The notes under the pieces were generated by a model. The model was not told the origin of the DNA. It searched no databases and saw only the letters and a list, made by a program, of their open reading frames with translations. This document shows, in pieces, positions 25,725 to 35,472 of a DNA stretch of 64,000 bases. A program made the translations under genes and the position numbers. Source of the DNA: Pseudomonas vanderleydeniana (GTDB taxonomy: Bacteria; Pseudomonadota; Gammaproteobacteria; Pseudomonadales; Pseudomonadaceae); contig NZ_CP077093.1 in assembly GCF_014268755.2 (NCBI RefSeq), positions 3,274,001-3,338,000 of the forward strand, given 5' to 3'. Positions within the stretch are counted from its first letter, which is position 1. Each line of letters begins with the position of its first letter.

Positions 25725-26873
25725 TCAGTACTTCGAAGGTGCGAGAACCCAGCCTTCCATCAGGCGGCGTGCACTGCGGCTCATGACGGCCTTGTCCACG
25801 ATCCAGTTGCCATCGACTTGAGTGGTCTGCGCGCCAACGGCGACGGTACCGGCGGTGTGGCCCATGTTGACTTGGCGTTCGCCGATGTCGCCGACGATCC
25901 GATTGACCAGCGTGCCTTCCAGGGCGGCTGCCACGGCAACGGCTACAGCGCCAGTGCCGGTAATTGCGTGATGCAATTTGCCCATGGAGAGGATGCGAGC
26001 GATCACATCGATCTCGGCGGCTTCGACCGTCTTGCCACCGGCAGCTGCGTAGGTTTGCGGTGGAGCCACCAGGCACAGCTTAGGTGTATGGGGTCGAAGG
26101 CGCGTTGCTTCCTCGGCGCTAGCCGCCAGCCCCATGGCCACGGTGCAGTGTGCACGGATGGTTTCCAGCGACTGCAGCAGCTCGGCGTTGCCGTTGACCT
26201 GATCCTGGGTCTCGGTCCCGGTCAGGCCAACGCGCTGGGAGTCGACGAAGATCGTCGGGTTGCCGGCGTTGAGCAGCGTTGCTGGCAAGCCCGGGAAGCC
26301 CGGAATATCCAGCTCATCCACGACATTGCCGGTTGGCAGAATGCTGCCGCCCGAACCGCCGGGCTGAAGGAATTCCACGACGATTTCGGCTGCAGGGAAG
26401 GCGACGCCATCGAGCACGAAATCACCTTCTTCAACGACCTCGCCATCCTTCATCGGGACATGGGCGATGATGCGTTTCTGAATATTGGCCTGCCAGATGC
26501 GGATGGTGGCGATGCCGTCACGAGGTGCATCGACGAGCCCTTGGCGAATGGCGAAAGGACCGACGGCTGCACTCAGATTGCCGCAGTTGCCGGACCAGTC
26601 GACCACTGGATTTTCGATGGCTGGTGCGCCGAACAGGTAGTCGACATCGCAGTCGGTGCGTCCCGACTTGCCGATAATGACGACCTTGCTGGAGCTGGAG
26701 GTGGCGGCACCCATGCCGTCGATCTGTTTGCCGTATGGGTCCGGGCTGCCAATGACCCGCAGCATCAGAGCATCGCGCTCAGGGCCGGCGGCAGGGACGT
26801 CCTGCTCAAGGAAAAAGACGCCTTTGCTGGTACCGCCGCGCATGAAGACGGCAGGGATTCGAACTTGGGTCAT
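25725..26873 (-). CDS. prpF: PrpF-family isomerase (aconitate/methylaconitate type)
   Basis: 382 aa. Full-length PrpF family member with the opening VRIPAVFMRGGTSKGVFF, in which the conserved MRGGTSKG lies at the active site, followed by WSGNCGNLSAAVGPFAI and LNAGNPTIFVD. PrpF enzymes isomerise trans- to cis-methylaconitate; relatives act on trans-aconitate or oxalomesaconate. Its ATG overlaps the acnD-like stop (TAATG). The other methylcitrate genes (prpB, prpC) are absent, and CitMHS and ACS transporters are near. I therefore favour an aconitate-type substrate over propionate metabolism. The name is by family. Confidence 0.86.
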   Translation of the reverse strand: MTQVRIPAVFMRGGTSKGVFFLEQDVPAAGPERDALMLRVIGSPDPYGKQIDGMGAATSSSSKVVIIGKSGRTDCDVDYLFGAPAIENPVVDWSGNCGNLSAAVGPFAIRQGLVDAPRDGIATIRIWQANIQKRIIAHVPMKDGEVVEEGDFVLDGVAFPAAEIVVEFLQPGGSGGSILPTGNVVDELDIPGFPGLPATLLNAGNPTIFVDSQRVGLTGTETQDQVNGNAELLQSLETIRAHCTVAMGLAASAEEATRLRPHTPKLCLVAPPQTYAAAGGKTVEAAEIDVIARILSMGKLHHAITGTGAVAVAVAAALEGTLVNRIVGDIGERQVNMGHTAGTVAVGAQTTQVDGNWIVDKAVMSRSARRLMEGWVLAPSKY

Positions 26874-29500
26874 TACACGGCTCCTTCCAGTTGTTTCGCT
26901 TGTGCAGCCTGTTCCATGCTCTCGACCAGCAGCTGCGGCAGCAGGCCGCCGCGGCGGAAGTAGCGCACGTCTTCGTGCGTATCCAGACGGCTGGTGACGC
27001 TCACGTTTTCAGTACTGCCGTCTTCGCGCTCGATGACGAGTCGCAGCGTGTCGCCCGGAGCGAAAGCGTCATTGATGCCTTCCACCGAGAATTTCTCGTG
27101 CCCCGTCAGGCCGAGGGTTTTACGGGTCACGCCTTCCGGGAACTGCAGCGGCAGAATGCCCAGGCCGGCCAGGTTGGTGCGGTGGATGCGCTCGAAGCTC
27201 TCGGCAACGACCACGCGTACGCCCAGAAGGCGAGGGCCTTTGGCCGCCCAGTCACGCGACGAACCGCTGCCGTACTCTTTACCTGCCACGACGATCAGCG
27301 GCTGCTTACGCTTGGCATAAGCTTGTGCGGCTTCGAATACGGTGCTCACGCGATTCTCTGGCAGCAGCAGGGTCCAGGGGCCTTCGCGGCCGTCGGTCAT
27401 CAGTTCGTTTTTCAGGCGTGGGCTGGCGAAGGTGGCGCGTTGTGCCGCTTCGTGGTTGCCGCGACGAGTGCCGTAGGAGTTGAAGTCATCGACACCAATG
27501 CCGTGGCCCTTCAGGTATGAACCAGCGTCGCTGTCCGAGAGGATGGCGCCAGACGGCGAGATGTGGTCAGTCGTGATGTTGTCCGACAGCATCACCAGCA
27601 CACGCATGTCTTTCAGGTCGCGCTGAGGGTCAGTCGCCGTCAGTTCGTCGCTCCAGTACGGCGGTTTGCGGATGTAGGTGCTGCTTTGATCCCATGCGTA
27701 CTGATCGGTAACGCCGGCGCGAAGGTCCGAAGCGATGACGCCAGCCTCGCGAGGTACCGAGCTGTAGGCCTTGTCAAACAGGTCGGCGGACAGTGCTTTC
27801 TTCTCGATCTCGTCCAGCTCTTGATCCGACGGCCACAGTTCGCTCAGGTAAACCGGCTTGCCTTCAGTGTCGGTACCGAGCGCATCCACCTGCGGGTCTA
27901 CGCGATAGGTACCTGCGATGGCGTACGCCACGATCAGGGGAGGGGACATGATGAAGACTTCGCGAGCCAGCGGGTGCACGCGGCCTTCGAAGTTGCGGTT
28001 GCCGGAGGTGGCGGCAACGGTTTCCAGCTTGCGGGCACGGATTTCGTCTTCGATCTCTTTGCTCAACAGTGGGCCGGACATGCCATTGCATGTGGTGCAG
28101 CCGTAGCCCACGACATTGAATCCGAAGTTGTCCAGGTCGACATTGAGGCCGGCGCGATCCAGGTAGTCGGCGACGACCTTGGAACCCGGTGCGAAAGAGG
28201 TCTTGACCCATGGCGCGCGATGCAGGCCGCGCTTGAGCGCGTTGCGAGCGACCAGGGCCGCGGCGATCACGCCACGCGGGTTCGAGGTGTTGGTGCAGCT
28301 GGTGATGGCGGCGATGACGACCGAACCATTGTCCAGACCTGTGGGGATGTCCTTTGCTGCTTCACCGTTACCCAGCAGGATGCGCTGGTGCGGCTGTTTC
28401 GGGCCGGCAATCGCACGGCCAACGCCGCTCAGGTCGAGCGTGACAACGCGGTCGTACTCGACGGTTTCCAGGCTGTCATGCCACAGGCCTTGGTGCTTGG
28501 CATAAGCCTCGGTCAGCTCGGCAATCTCACCGCCGCGGCCGCTCAGTCGCAGGTAGTGCAGGGTGCGGTCGTCGATCGCGAACATGGCGGCGGTCGCACC
28601 GAATTCGGGGGCCATGTTGGACAGGGTGCCTCGGTCTGCCAGGGAGAGGGCTGCTACGCCTGGGCCATGGAACTCCAGCACGCTGCCGATTACACCGGCT
28701 TTACGAAGGCTCTCGGTCAAGGCGAGCGCGATGTCGGTAGCGATGTAGCCCGAGGGCGGCACGCCTTCGAGTCGGACACCGACAATCTCGGGAACCCGCA
28801 TCATCAGTGCTTTGCCCAGCATTGCCGCTTCGGCCTCGATACCACCCACACCCCAGCCCAGCACACCAATGCCGTTGATCATGGTGGTGTGGCTGTCAGT
28901 GCCCACTAGCGTATCGGGGAACGCCCACAGGTCGCCTTCGACCTCGCGAGTACCGATGACGGTGGTCAGGCGCTCCAGGTTGATCTGGTGAAGGATGCCG
29001 TTACCGGAAGGCACGATCGACAGATTGTTGAAGGCCTTGTTGCACCAGTCCAGGAATGCAAAGCGCTCAGCATTGCGCTCGCGCTCGATCGCTTCGTTAT
29101 CGGCCAGGGCGCTGGCATCACCCCAGCGCTCTACGTTCAGCGAGTGGTCCACCACGAGGTGAGTAGGGGTGACCGGGTTGACCTGGCGTGGATCACCGCC
29201 TGCTTTCGCAACAGCGTCACGCAGGCCAGCCAAGTCGACCAGGGCCGGAGTGCCGAGCAGGTCCTGAAGAACCACGCGAGCGGGGCGGAATGGGATGTCG
29301 CTGTTTTTAGATCGAGTGCAAATCACTTTCAGCGCCTCGGTCGGATCTGCTTCGGTGCGCAGTACGTTCTCAGCAAGGATCCGAAGGCTCATGGGCAGGC
29401 GGGAAAAGTCGCCTCCTGCCGCTTTTACGGCTTCAGATACGTTGCAGACGCGGTAATCGCGACCGTTTACGGCCAGGGTTTGGCCAATGTGCTTGCTCAT
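26873..29500 (-). CDS. acnD: Aconitase-family hydratase (AcnA/AcnD type)
   Basis: 875 aa, full length. Fe-S ligands are Cys402 (TSCTN), Cys468 and Cys471 (YGCTTC); the swivel domain has YGSGSSRDWAAKG. FRPARVVLQDLLGTPALVDLAGLRDAVAKAGG and the PTHLVVDHSLNVE stretch look closer to AcnD than to housekeeping AcnA. AcnD dehydrates methylcitrate with PrpF's help; here, with no prp synthase/lyase, it may hydrate aconitate after PrpF isomerisation. First gene of the minus-strand operon, divergent from the CitMHS transporter. The symbol is provisional. Confidence 0.85.
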   Translation of the reverse strand: MSKHIGQTLAVNGRDYRVCNVSEAVKAAGGDFSRLPMSLRILAENVLRTEADPTEALKVICTRSKNSDIPFRPARVVLQDLLGTPALVDLAGLRDAVAKAGGDPRQVNPVTPTHLVVDHSLNVERWGDASALADNEAIERERNAERFAFLDWCNKAFNNLSIVPSGNGILHQINLERLTTVIGTREVEGDLWAFPDTLVGTDSHTTMINGIGVLGWGVGGIEAEAAMLGKALMMRVPEIVGVRLEGVPPSGYIATDIALALTESLRKAGVIGSVLEFHGPGVAALSLADRGTLSNMAPEFGATAAMFAIDDRTLHYLRLSGRGGEIAELTEAYAKHQGLWHDSLETVEYDRVVTLDLSGVGRAIAGPKQPHQRILLGNGEAAKDIPTGLDNGSVVIAAITSCTNTSNPRGVIAAALVARNALKRGLHRAPWVKTSFAPGSKVVADYLDRAGLNVDLDNFGFNVVGYGCTTCNGMSGPLLSKEIEDEIRARKLETVAATSGNRNFEGRVHPLAREVFIMSPPLIVAYAIAGTYRVDPQVDALGTDTEGKPVYLSELWPSDQELDEIEKKALSADLFDKAYSSVPREAGVIASDLRAGVTDQYAWDQSSTYIRKPPYWSDELTATDPQRDLKDMRVLVMLSDNITTDHISPSGAILSDSDAGSYLKGHGIGVDDFNSYGTRRGNHEAAQRATFASPRLKNELMTDGREGPWTLLLPENRVSTVFEAAQAYAKRKQPLIVVAGKEYGSGSSRDWAAKGPRLLGVRVVVAESFERIHRTNLAGLGILPLQFPEGVTRKTLGLTGHEKFSVEGINDAFAPGDTLRLVIEREDGSTENVSVTSRLDTHEDVRYFRRGGLLPQLLVESMEQAAQAKQLEGAV

Positions 29501-29545
29501 GCCGGGGACCTCACAGGCGTGTTTTTTGTGAGGCGATATTGCACT

Positions 29546-29564
29546 TTGTCTAAACTTGAGTCAA
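29546..29564. promoter_or_regulatory. Candidate GntR operator
   Basis: TTGTCTAAACTTGAGTCAA is an imperfect palindrome (seven of nine base pairs symmetrical). It lies in the shared intergenic space, 46 bases before the aconitase-like gene. Short palindromes of this size are typical of GntR/FCD regulators, and one is encoded at the far end of the plus-strand block. Confidence 0.4.
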
Positions 29565-29694
29565 TTTATCTCCAGCAGAAATGCATCAGTCATGTGCCGA
29601 GTGGTCGCTTCTAAGCCTGAACAGAAGCCATTCGTATCTCTGCCAGCTACAAGCCAGATGGTCCCGAACAAAGATAAAAACGAGGAAAATCAAG

Positions 29695-29763
29695 ATGAAA
29701 TGCAATCAGACCTGCCGTAAATCCGTCCGGCATCAGCCCGCTTCTTCCTCTTCGTACCGCTAA
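29695..29763 (+). CDS. Possible 22-residue leader peptide
   Basis: ATG with GAGG nine bases upstream, then 22 sense codons ([22 protein letters not shown]) and TAA at 29761-29763. It ends 38 bases before the CitMHS start, which has its own AAGGAG. The Ser run and Arg/Cys codons could serve translational coupling or attenuation. It is short and could be chance. Confidence 0.35.
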   Translation: MKCNQTCRKSVRHQPASSSSYR

Positions 29764-29801
29764 AGCTCGTTTTGCGGCGCTAAAACAATAAGGAGAGCGA
29801 C

Positions 29802-31124
29802 ATGCTGCTGACCGTACTCGGTTTTTCGATGGTCACCTGTTTCATGTACCTGATCATGACCAAGCGGCTTACCGCGCTGGTTGCCCTGATCGTGGTGCCC
29901 ATCGTGTTTGCCCTGATCGGTGGCTTCTATGCCGGCCTGGGCGCAATGATGCTCAATGGCATCAAGACGTTGGCGCCTACCGGCGTCATGCTGACTTTTT
30001 CGATTCTTTACTTCGGCATCATGATCGACGCGGGTCTGTTCGATTCACTGGTGCGTTGCATTCTGAAGATCGTAAAAGGCGATCCCCTCAAGGTGCTGGT
30101 CGGGACCACTATCCTGACGATGTTGGTGTCGCTCGACGGCGATAGCTCCACCACCTACATGATCGTGATTGCCGCATTCCTTCCGCTGTATCAGCGTTTG
30201 GGAATGAGCGTTCTCGGGTTGACCTGTGTGGTCAACATTGCCAACGGCATCATGAATATCTCCCCATGGGGCGGCCCGACCGCACGCGCTGCCGCTGCGC
30301 TGCATGTCGATGCGATGGATATATTCCTGCCTATGGTGCCGTCGATGTTGCTGGGCTGTGGGTGCTTGCTGCTCATTGCGATCATGCTGGGACGGCGTGA
30401 GCGTGCACGGCTGGGGGTGATTGCAGTGGACGATTTCCACAACGGTGCAATTGCCTTGGGTAATGGCTCGCATGAAGAATGCGATCGTAACCGTCGCCCG
30501 CGCATGTTCCTGCCAAACCTCCTGCTCACCGCCACGATGATTGGCCTTTTGGTGATGGGCGCGGTACCGATTCAGGTGCTGTTCATGGTCGGCTTCGCCA
30601 TTGCGGTGATGCTCAACTACCCACATCTGGAGCAGCAGAAAGAGCGGATCGGCGCCCACGCCGGTAACGTTCTTGCCGTGACGTCGGTGATTTTCGCCGC
30701 AGGCATCTTCACCGGCATTCTTTCCGGTACTGGGATGGTCGATGCGATGGCGAAGGGAATGCTGGCTGTTATTCCGGATGCCTTCGGACCTTATCTGGCG
30801 GTCTTTACCGCACTGGTCAGCATCCCCTTCACCTTCTTCATGTCTAACGATGCCTTCTACTTCGGCATCCTGCCGGTGCTTGCCCAGACTGCGGCTACCT
30901 ATGGCATCACGCCTTTGGAAATCGCTCGGGCTTCGGTGGTGGGGCAGCCGGTCCACTTGCTCAGCCCACTGGTGCCTTCGCTCTACCTGCTGGTGGCATT
31001 GGCCAAAGTCGACCTGGGTGACCACCAGCGCTTTGCTTTGAAGTGGGCGCTCTTGGTGAGCATGGTCATGTTGGTAGGTGGCGTGATGTTCGGAGCGTTC
31101 CCGCTCTATCACACAGCTTCGTGA
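29802..31124 (+). CDS. CitMHS-family tricarboxylate transporter
   Basis: 440 aa with about 12 membrane helices. The citrate-metal/H+ symporter (CitMHS) family is indicated by its size, the [17 protein letters not shown] stretch with the conserved [28 protein letters not shown], and the helix-rich end with [16 protein letters not shown]. Members import citrate or related acids as metal complexes. The start has AAGGAGAG seven bases upstream. With the divergent aconitase/PrpF genes it probably brings in an aconitate-like acid. Confidence 0.88.
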   Translation: MLLTVLGFSMVTCFMYLIMTKRLTALVALIVVPIVFALIGGFYAGLGAMMLNGIKTLAPTGVMLTFSILYFGIMIDAGLFDSLVRCILKIVKGDPLKVLVGTTILTMLVSLDGDSSTTYMIVIAAFLPLYQRLGMSVLGLTCVVNIANGIMNISPWGGPTARAAAALHVDAMDIFLPMVPSMLLGCGCLLLIAIMLGRRERARLGVIAVDDFHNGAIALGNGSHEECDRNRRPRMFLPNLLLTATMIGLLVMGAVPIQVLFMVGFAIAVMLNYPHLEQQKERIGAHAGNVLAVTSVIFAAGIFTGILSGTGMVDAMAKGMLAVIPDAFGPYLAVFTALVSIPFTFFMSNDAFYFGILPVLAQTAATYGITPLEIARASVVGQPVHLLSPLVPSLYLLVALAKVDLGDHQRFALKWALLVSMVMLVGGVMFGAFPLYHTAS

Positions 31125-31212
31125 GTCGGTGGTCGACCGTCGACTGTGTCGATGGTCGGCTGCCGATGCTTGTAGCCGGCGCAGCCGCGCCTAGAAAAAT
31201 AAAGGTGTAATC

Positions 31213-32520
31213 ATGCCGTACCGTAGAGCCTGGATTGCTGTATTTCTGTTCTCTCTGGCGATGATCAATTACATGGACCGTATAGCCCTGTCCATCGCTG
31301 CCAAACCAATCGCCGAGGAATTCAATCTCAGTGCAGTCGGCATGGGATACCTCTTTTCCTCATTTATCTGGAGTTACGCGCTCTTCCTGATCCCTGTTGG
31401 TCTGCTGATCGATCGCTATGGTGCAAAGCGCATCGGTGGTATTGGCATTCTTGTCTGGTCGGCGGCTACGGCGCTGACCGGTGCGGCGATGAGTTTTGCG
31501 TCGCTCCTGGCGGCGCGTCTTGTCATGGGGGCGGGTGAATCGGTCAGCAATCCGGTGGGCGCCAAGGTGATCCGGGAGTGGATCCCGAGTCAGGAGCGCG
31601 GCACTGTCACCGCTGTTTTCAACAGCGGCTCCTACGCCGGTCCAGCGATTTGCTCGATCGTGCTTGCGATGCTGGTAGCCAGTGTCGGATGGCGCTGGTC
31701 CTTCGTGATTGCTGGCGGTGTCGGCTTCGTTTGGCTGTTGGCCTGGTACCTGTTCTACGGCAAGCCCGAAGAGGTGAAGTGGCTCAGCGACCAAGAGCGT
31801 AAAACCATCCTGGATTCGCGATCCGGGGGTGGCAACGCCGGTGGGGTGGCAGTGGCGGCTTACGGTCTGAAACGGTTGTTGAAAACTCCGACCCTTTGGG
31901 GGCTTGCGCTGACCCAGGGTTGCAACGTGTACACGCAGTATCTCTTTCTAACGTGGTTGCCCAGCTACCTTCAGCAGGAGCGCCACCTGACCCTCGAAAA
32001 AAGCGGTCTGGTGACAGCGATTCCTTATGCCGCAGCAGTCGTGCTCTGCATCGCTCTTGGCAAGCTCAGCGACTGGTATCTGACTCGTGGTGGTGGTGTC
32101 AGCTCGGGTAAGCGCCGTAACGTGATTGCATTCGCTATGGTTGTTGCCAGCTGCATTCTTTTGGTGCCGTTTGCCGGCAGCACTGTGACGTTGGTGCTGA
32201 TTTCCTCCCTCACGTTGGCAGGTATTGCGTCCACCACTTCATTGAATTTCTCTCTGCTCAATGATCTGTTGCCAAGCGCAGGCGATGTGGGTAGGGCGAT
32301 GGCGTTCGTCGTAGTGGGTGGCAACCTGTTCGGTATGGCCGCTCCGATTGTCACGGGTTACGTTATCGAGGCCACCGGGTCGTACAGCTGGGCCTTCATG
32401 ATTGCGGGTATCTTGCTGGTGGCTGGAGCGGTTATTGCACTGACTATGACTCGTAAACCAATGGTTCCCCGGGCAGTTGAGAGTGAGCCCCATTTGGAAA
32501 TGAGCCCGCAAAAGGCATAA
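31213..32520 (+). CDS. ACS-family MFS transporter
   Basis: 435 aa, 12 helices. Anion:cation symporter (ACS) features: RRAWIAVFLFSLAMINYMDRIALSIAAKPI at the start, DRYGAKR in loop 2-3, RLVMGAGESVSNPVGAKVIREW and the extended loop 6-7. ACS members carry organic acids such as galactonate, tartrate, phthalate or glucarate. Same strand as and 88 bases after the CitMHS gene. Two carboxylate importers in one locus suggest either two related acids or an import/export pair. Confidence 0.87.
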   Translation: MPYRRAWIAVFLFSLAMINYMDRIALSIAAKPIAEEFNLSAVGMGYLFSSFIWSYALFLIPVGLLIDRYGAKRIGGIGILVWSAATALTGAAMSFASLLAARLVMGAGESVSNPVGAKVIREWIPSQERGTVTAVFNSGSYAGPAICSIVLAMLVASVGWRWSFVIAGGVGFVWLLAWYLFYGKPEEVKWLSDQERKTILDSRSGGGNAGGVAVAAYGLKRLLKTPTLWGLALTQGCNVYTQYLFLTWLPSYLQQERHLTLEKSGLVTAIPYAAAVVLCIALGKLSDWYLTRGGGVSSGKRRNVIAFAMVVASCILLVPFAGSTVTLVLISSLTLAGIASTTSLNFSLLNDLLPSAGDVGRAMAFVVVGGNLFGMAAPIVTGYVIEATGSYSWAFMIAGILLVAGAVIALTMTRKPMVPRAVESEPHLEMSPQKA

Positions 32521-32530
32521 TGTAGGCGCT

Positions 32531-32560
32531 GTGGGGCTCGTTTCACTGAGCGAGCCCCAC
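32531..32560 (+). terminator. Strong hairpin after the MFS gene
   Basis: GTGGGGCTCG at 32531-32540 pairs perfectly with CGAGCCCCAC at 32551-32560 (10 bp, loop of 10), but there is no T tract after it. It may act as an mRNA stabiliser or partial terminator between the MFS and GntR genes. Confidence 0.5.
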
Positions 32561-32587
32561 CCTCTGATGCCTTAATTCGGAAAAGAT

Positions 32588-33514
32588 ATGAATCTGACGC
32601 CACTTCAAGCCCGCGTAGCTCGCGATATCGTTGCCTATGTTCGCCAAGAACAACTGGCGGCGGGGCATCACGTCTCGGAACTGGGACTGGCCAAGGCTTT
32701 GAAGACGTCACGGACTCCTATCAAGATCGCTCTGAACTACCTCGCTGAGCGAGGCATGCTGAACCAGGATCGCAACCGCGGCTTTTTCTTGGCGAAGCCG
32801 TATGATGATCTGGCCGAAATTGCCCAGGATTTGTCGGTCTCCATCGATGACCCGATCTATCAGCAGATCGCGGTGATGCGACTCAATGGGCAGATTCCCG
32901 AGCAGTTCGCAGAGACGGACCTGATGCGTTTATTCAACATTTCACGCTACATGCTCCGTGGTGTGTTGATGCGTATTCAGCAAGAGGGTTGGATCGAGCA
33001 GCGTGCAGGTCAGGGCTGGCAGTTTCTGCCGATGATTGACTCGGTCGAAGCCTATGAAGAGAGCTATTCCTTCCGAGCGATCATAGAGCCGGCAGGCCTA
33101 CTTGCCCCGACGTTCATGGCCGATACGGAAGCATTGGCTCGCTGTAAGAAGCAGCAGCAATTCATTGCAGATGGCGGATACCTGACCATGACGCCTCAGG
33201 AGCTGTTTGAATCGAATGCTCAGTTCCACGAGACGCTTGCCAGTTTTTCTGGCAACAGATTTCACGTACAGACAGTTCGCCGACTTGACCAGCTTCGCCG
33301 TCTGGTGGAGTACCGGCAGGCCAGCAAGCGTTCGCCACGCCGTGAGCAGGCAGTCGAGCACCTCGCGATTCTTGCCTGTCTTGAGCGAGGTGATCGCCTT
33401 GCGGCGGCTGACCATATGCGTAAGCACCTGGAGCAAGCTCGTCGTCATAAAGTCGCAGCGGAGCTGTTCGAGGCAGTTGAGCTGCCCGTTGAGGCTGCTT
33501 TTGAGTCGGCCTGA
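32588..33514 (+). CDS. GntR/FCD regulator with two winged-helix domains
   Basis: 308 aa. Residues about 8-72 form a GntR winged helix (VARDIVAYVRQEQLAAGHHVSELGLAKALKTSRTPIKIAL). Residues about 88-150 form a second one (IYQQIAVMRLNGQIPEQFAETDLMRLFNISRYMLRGVLMRIQQEGWIEQRAGQGW). An FCD-type helical effector domain follows (about 155-300, with the metal-ligand-like ESNAQFHETL and HLAILACLERGDRLAAADHMRKHL). Most FCD regulators have one HTH and about 230 residues. Likely controls the tricarboxylate locus. Confidence 0.85.
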   Translation: MNLTPLQARVARDIVAYVRQEQLAAGHHVSELGLAKALKTSRTPIKIALNYLAERGMLNQDRNRGFFLAKPYDDLAEIAQDLSVSIDDPIYQQIAVMRLNGQIPEQFAETDLMRLFNISRYMLRGVLMRIQQEGWIEQRAGQGWQFLPMIDSVEAYEESYSFRAIIEPAGLLAPTFMADTEALARCKKQQQFIADGGYLTMTPQELFESNAQFHETLASFSGNRFHVQTVRRLDQLRRLVEYRQASKRSPRREQAVEHLAILACLERGDRLAAADHMRKHLEQARRHKVAAELFEAVELPVEAAFESA

Positions 33515-33753
33515 GCCGGCACTCTGAATCGCTTGCTCAGTACCGCTGTCTTTGCGCTTGTCGCGTTCTTCTGCATCCCCCAAGCAGCCCCATCGAAGAT
33601 GGGGTAATCAGCCCAGAGTTGCCAGGGCATGTCTTCAACGTGCAGGCTCAGATAATCAATGAGCCGGTAGCAAGCAAACCCTTGTGTGTGGTCGAAGACG
33701 CTCAAGAGGACAATCAATGACTGGCATTTCGGCTTGAGTTTTTGATTGTCCAT
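33445..33753 (-). CDS. Short ORF behind the chemoreceptor gene (uncertain)
   Basis: 102 codons starting eight bases after the chemoreceptor stop, on the same strand, and overlapping the GntR 3' end by 70 bases. The first 65 residues (MDNQKLKPKCQSLIVLLSVFDHTQ... LWADYPIFDGAAWGM) look protein-like; the rest is antisense to the GntR gene. No ribosome binding site and no recognised family. It could be a decayed gene. Confidence 0.3.
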   Translation of the reverse strand: MDNQKLKPKCQSLIVLLSVFDHTQGFACYRLIDYLSLHVEDMPWQLWADYPIFDGAAWGMQKNATSAKTAVLSKRFRVPAQADSKAASTGSSTASNSSAATL

Positions 33754-33760
33754 CAGAGGT

Positions 33761-35386
33761 CTAATCTGTGCGGAACTTCTTCAGCATCGTGTACAGCTCT
33801 GCGGCGAGCACCGCCAGCGACTGAGAGGCTGCGCTAATCTGCTTTGCGCCCTCTGAGTTTTGTACAGAGACATTGCGTATGGTCAAAATGTTCTGGTCAA
33901 CGGCGCGGGCGACTCGCGCCTGTTCCTCGGTTGCGGTAGTGATTTGAAGGTTCTGGCGACTGATCTCGTTGCTGTTCTCAACGATGGTCTCTAGCGCGGC
34001 GCTCGCCTGTTCGGCCTTTGTCAGCACCTCTTGCGAACGGGTGTTGCTGAGCTGCATCGCTTTGACTGCCTTATCTGTACCCGTCTGAATGCTCCCAATC
34101 ATTTCCTCGATTTCCCTTGTAGATTGGGCGGTGCGGTGAGCGAGCGCGCGCACTTCATCGGCGACGACTGCAAAGCCTCGGCCTGCATCACCTGCCCGGG
34201 CGGCTTCAATGGCCGCGTTGAGCGCTAGGAGGTTGGTTTGCTCAGCGATCGTTCTGATCACCTCCAACACCTTTCCGATACCTTGTGCTTGATCGGCAAG
34301 TCCTTCGACTTCTCGGGCGCTGGATAACACGTCATTTGCCAGACTCGCCAACGATGTCAGCGTTTGTTCCATTGAGCGTTGGCCACTGAGTGCCTTTTGT
34401 TGTGAGGTCTGCGTCAGCTCGAGGGTGAATGCGGCGTTGCGCGCGACCTGCTCGATTGCCACCGACATCTGGGTTACCGCGGTTGCGGCCTGTTCAATTT
34501 CCAGGTGCTGGCGGTGCGTCTCCCGTCCGCCTTCTTCAGTCACCGCGTTCAGTTCTTCCGCTGCCGACGCCAGCTGTGTGGAGCTGCTTCCAATTTGCCT
34601 GAGTGTAGAAAGCAGCACGCCCTGCATGGCTTCCAAGGCTTCGAGTAATCGAGTCGCCTCATCATTGCCCGATGGAGTGATGGCGTGAGTGAGATCCCCA
34701 GCAGCGACGGTTTGGGCGCATTTTAGTGCTTCGTTCAGGGGCTCGATGATGCTGCGTGTGAGCAGCCAAGCGATACAGATGGTGCCGAGGACAACCAGAG
34801 CTATGACGAGCAGTACGCCGAATTTCGCTTCTGTGTAAGAAACCAACGACTGCTCGCCGGCAGCCTTCGCACCTTGGTCGGCTTGGATAATCAGTTGTTC
34901 AAAGCTCTTGGTCATCTGATCGTAGGCATTTCGGATCGATGCCAAATGATTTCTGGCTGCGGCTTTGTCCCCGGCCCGAGAGACCTGCAAGAGCTCTTGG
35001 TGCCTTTTGGCGTATGCCTCCAGACTCAGGTTGAAGGTTTGCAGCTGATCTCTTTCTGAGTCGGTCTGCAACAGTTGGCTGTACACAGCCATTTGCTCGC
35101 GGATTTGTGACAAGCGAATTGAAGCCTTCGCCTCATACTCATCCATTTCTTCAGAAGAGTTGGTCAGGATGTGCTGCATTGATCCCATGCGGTAGCGGTT
35201 TAGGGAGGTGTTGGCTGCTGCAAGCGCTCGTACGCGTTGAAGCCAATTGTCTTGAATCTCTAGCGCCTGGCTTCGGACTTCGCTGATTTGCTGTAGGGCA
35301 AAGATGCCCAAGAAGAAGCAGAGGGCGGCAATACACGAAAATCCTAACGTGGCGCGCAGGGCGATGCCCATTGATCTAGTGCTCAT
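33761..35386 (-). CDS. Methyl-accepting chemotaxis protein (4HB-type sensor)
   Basis: 541 aa. TM1 (about 10-30), a helical periplasmic ligand-binding domain of four-helix-bundle size (about 31-188), TM2 ([19 protein letters not shown]), HAMP (about 210-262) and the signalling domain with the hairpin tip [37 protein letters not shown]. No C-terminal pentapeptide. Its place next to the tricarboxylate genes makes an organic-acid ligand plausible but unproven. The tip differs from that of the two receptors inside the che clusters, so it probably serves the main flagellar pathway. Confidence 0.9.
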   Translation of the reverse strand: MSTRSMGIALRATLGFSCIAALCFFLGIFALQQISEVRSQALEIQDNWLQRVRALAAANTSLNRYRMGSMQHILTNSSEEMDEYEAKASIRLSQIREQMAVYSQLLQTDSERDQLQTFNLSLEAYAKRHQELLQVSRAGDKAAARNHLASIRNAYDQMTKSFEQLIIQADQGAKAAGEQSLVSYTEAKFGVLLVIALVVLGTICIAWLLTRSIIEPLNEALKCAQTVAAGDLTHAITPSGNDEATRLLEALEAMQGVLLSTLRQIGSSSTQLASAAEELNAVTEEGGRETHRQHLEIEQAATAVTQMSVAIEQVARNAAFTLELTQTSQQKALSGQRSMEQTLTSLASLANDVLSSAREVEGLADQAQGIGKVLEVIRTIAEQTNLLALNAAIEAARAGDAGRGFAVVADEVRALAHRTAQSTREIEEMIGSIQTGTDKAVKAMQLSNTRSQEVLTKAEQASAALETIVENSNEISRQNLQITTATEEQARVARAVDQNILTIRNVSVQNSEGAKQISAASQSLAVLAAELYTMLKKFRTD

Positions 35387-35472
35387 GGCAGTCTTTATCC
35401 TAAACGATGGCGAACACCTCCCCGTTCGCTCAAGCCTGTAACTTGGCGATTTACGGGGGGAGGCGGGGAGTT

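Larger units (their letters stand above)
29501..29801. other. Divergent control region between the aconitase-like and CitMHS genes
   Basis: A 301-base AT-richer spacer carrying the candidate GntR operator (29546-29564) and a short leader ORF (29695-29763). Promoters for both directions must lie here; I cannot place them exactly. Confidence 0.4.

Noticed and set aside
27563..28909. 448-codon plus-strand frame within the aconitase-like gene
   Set aside because: Opposite strand of a complete aconitase with its Cys ligands; no protein features.
26873..29500. Methylcitrate (propionate) operon
   Set aside because: acnD- and prpF-like genes are present, but prpB, prpC and a prp-type regulator are not, and citrate-type carriers are adjacent.
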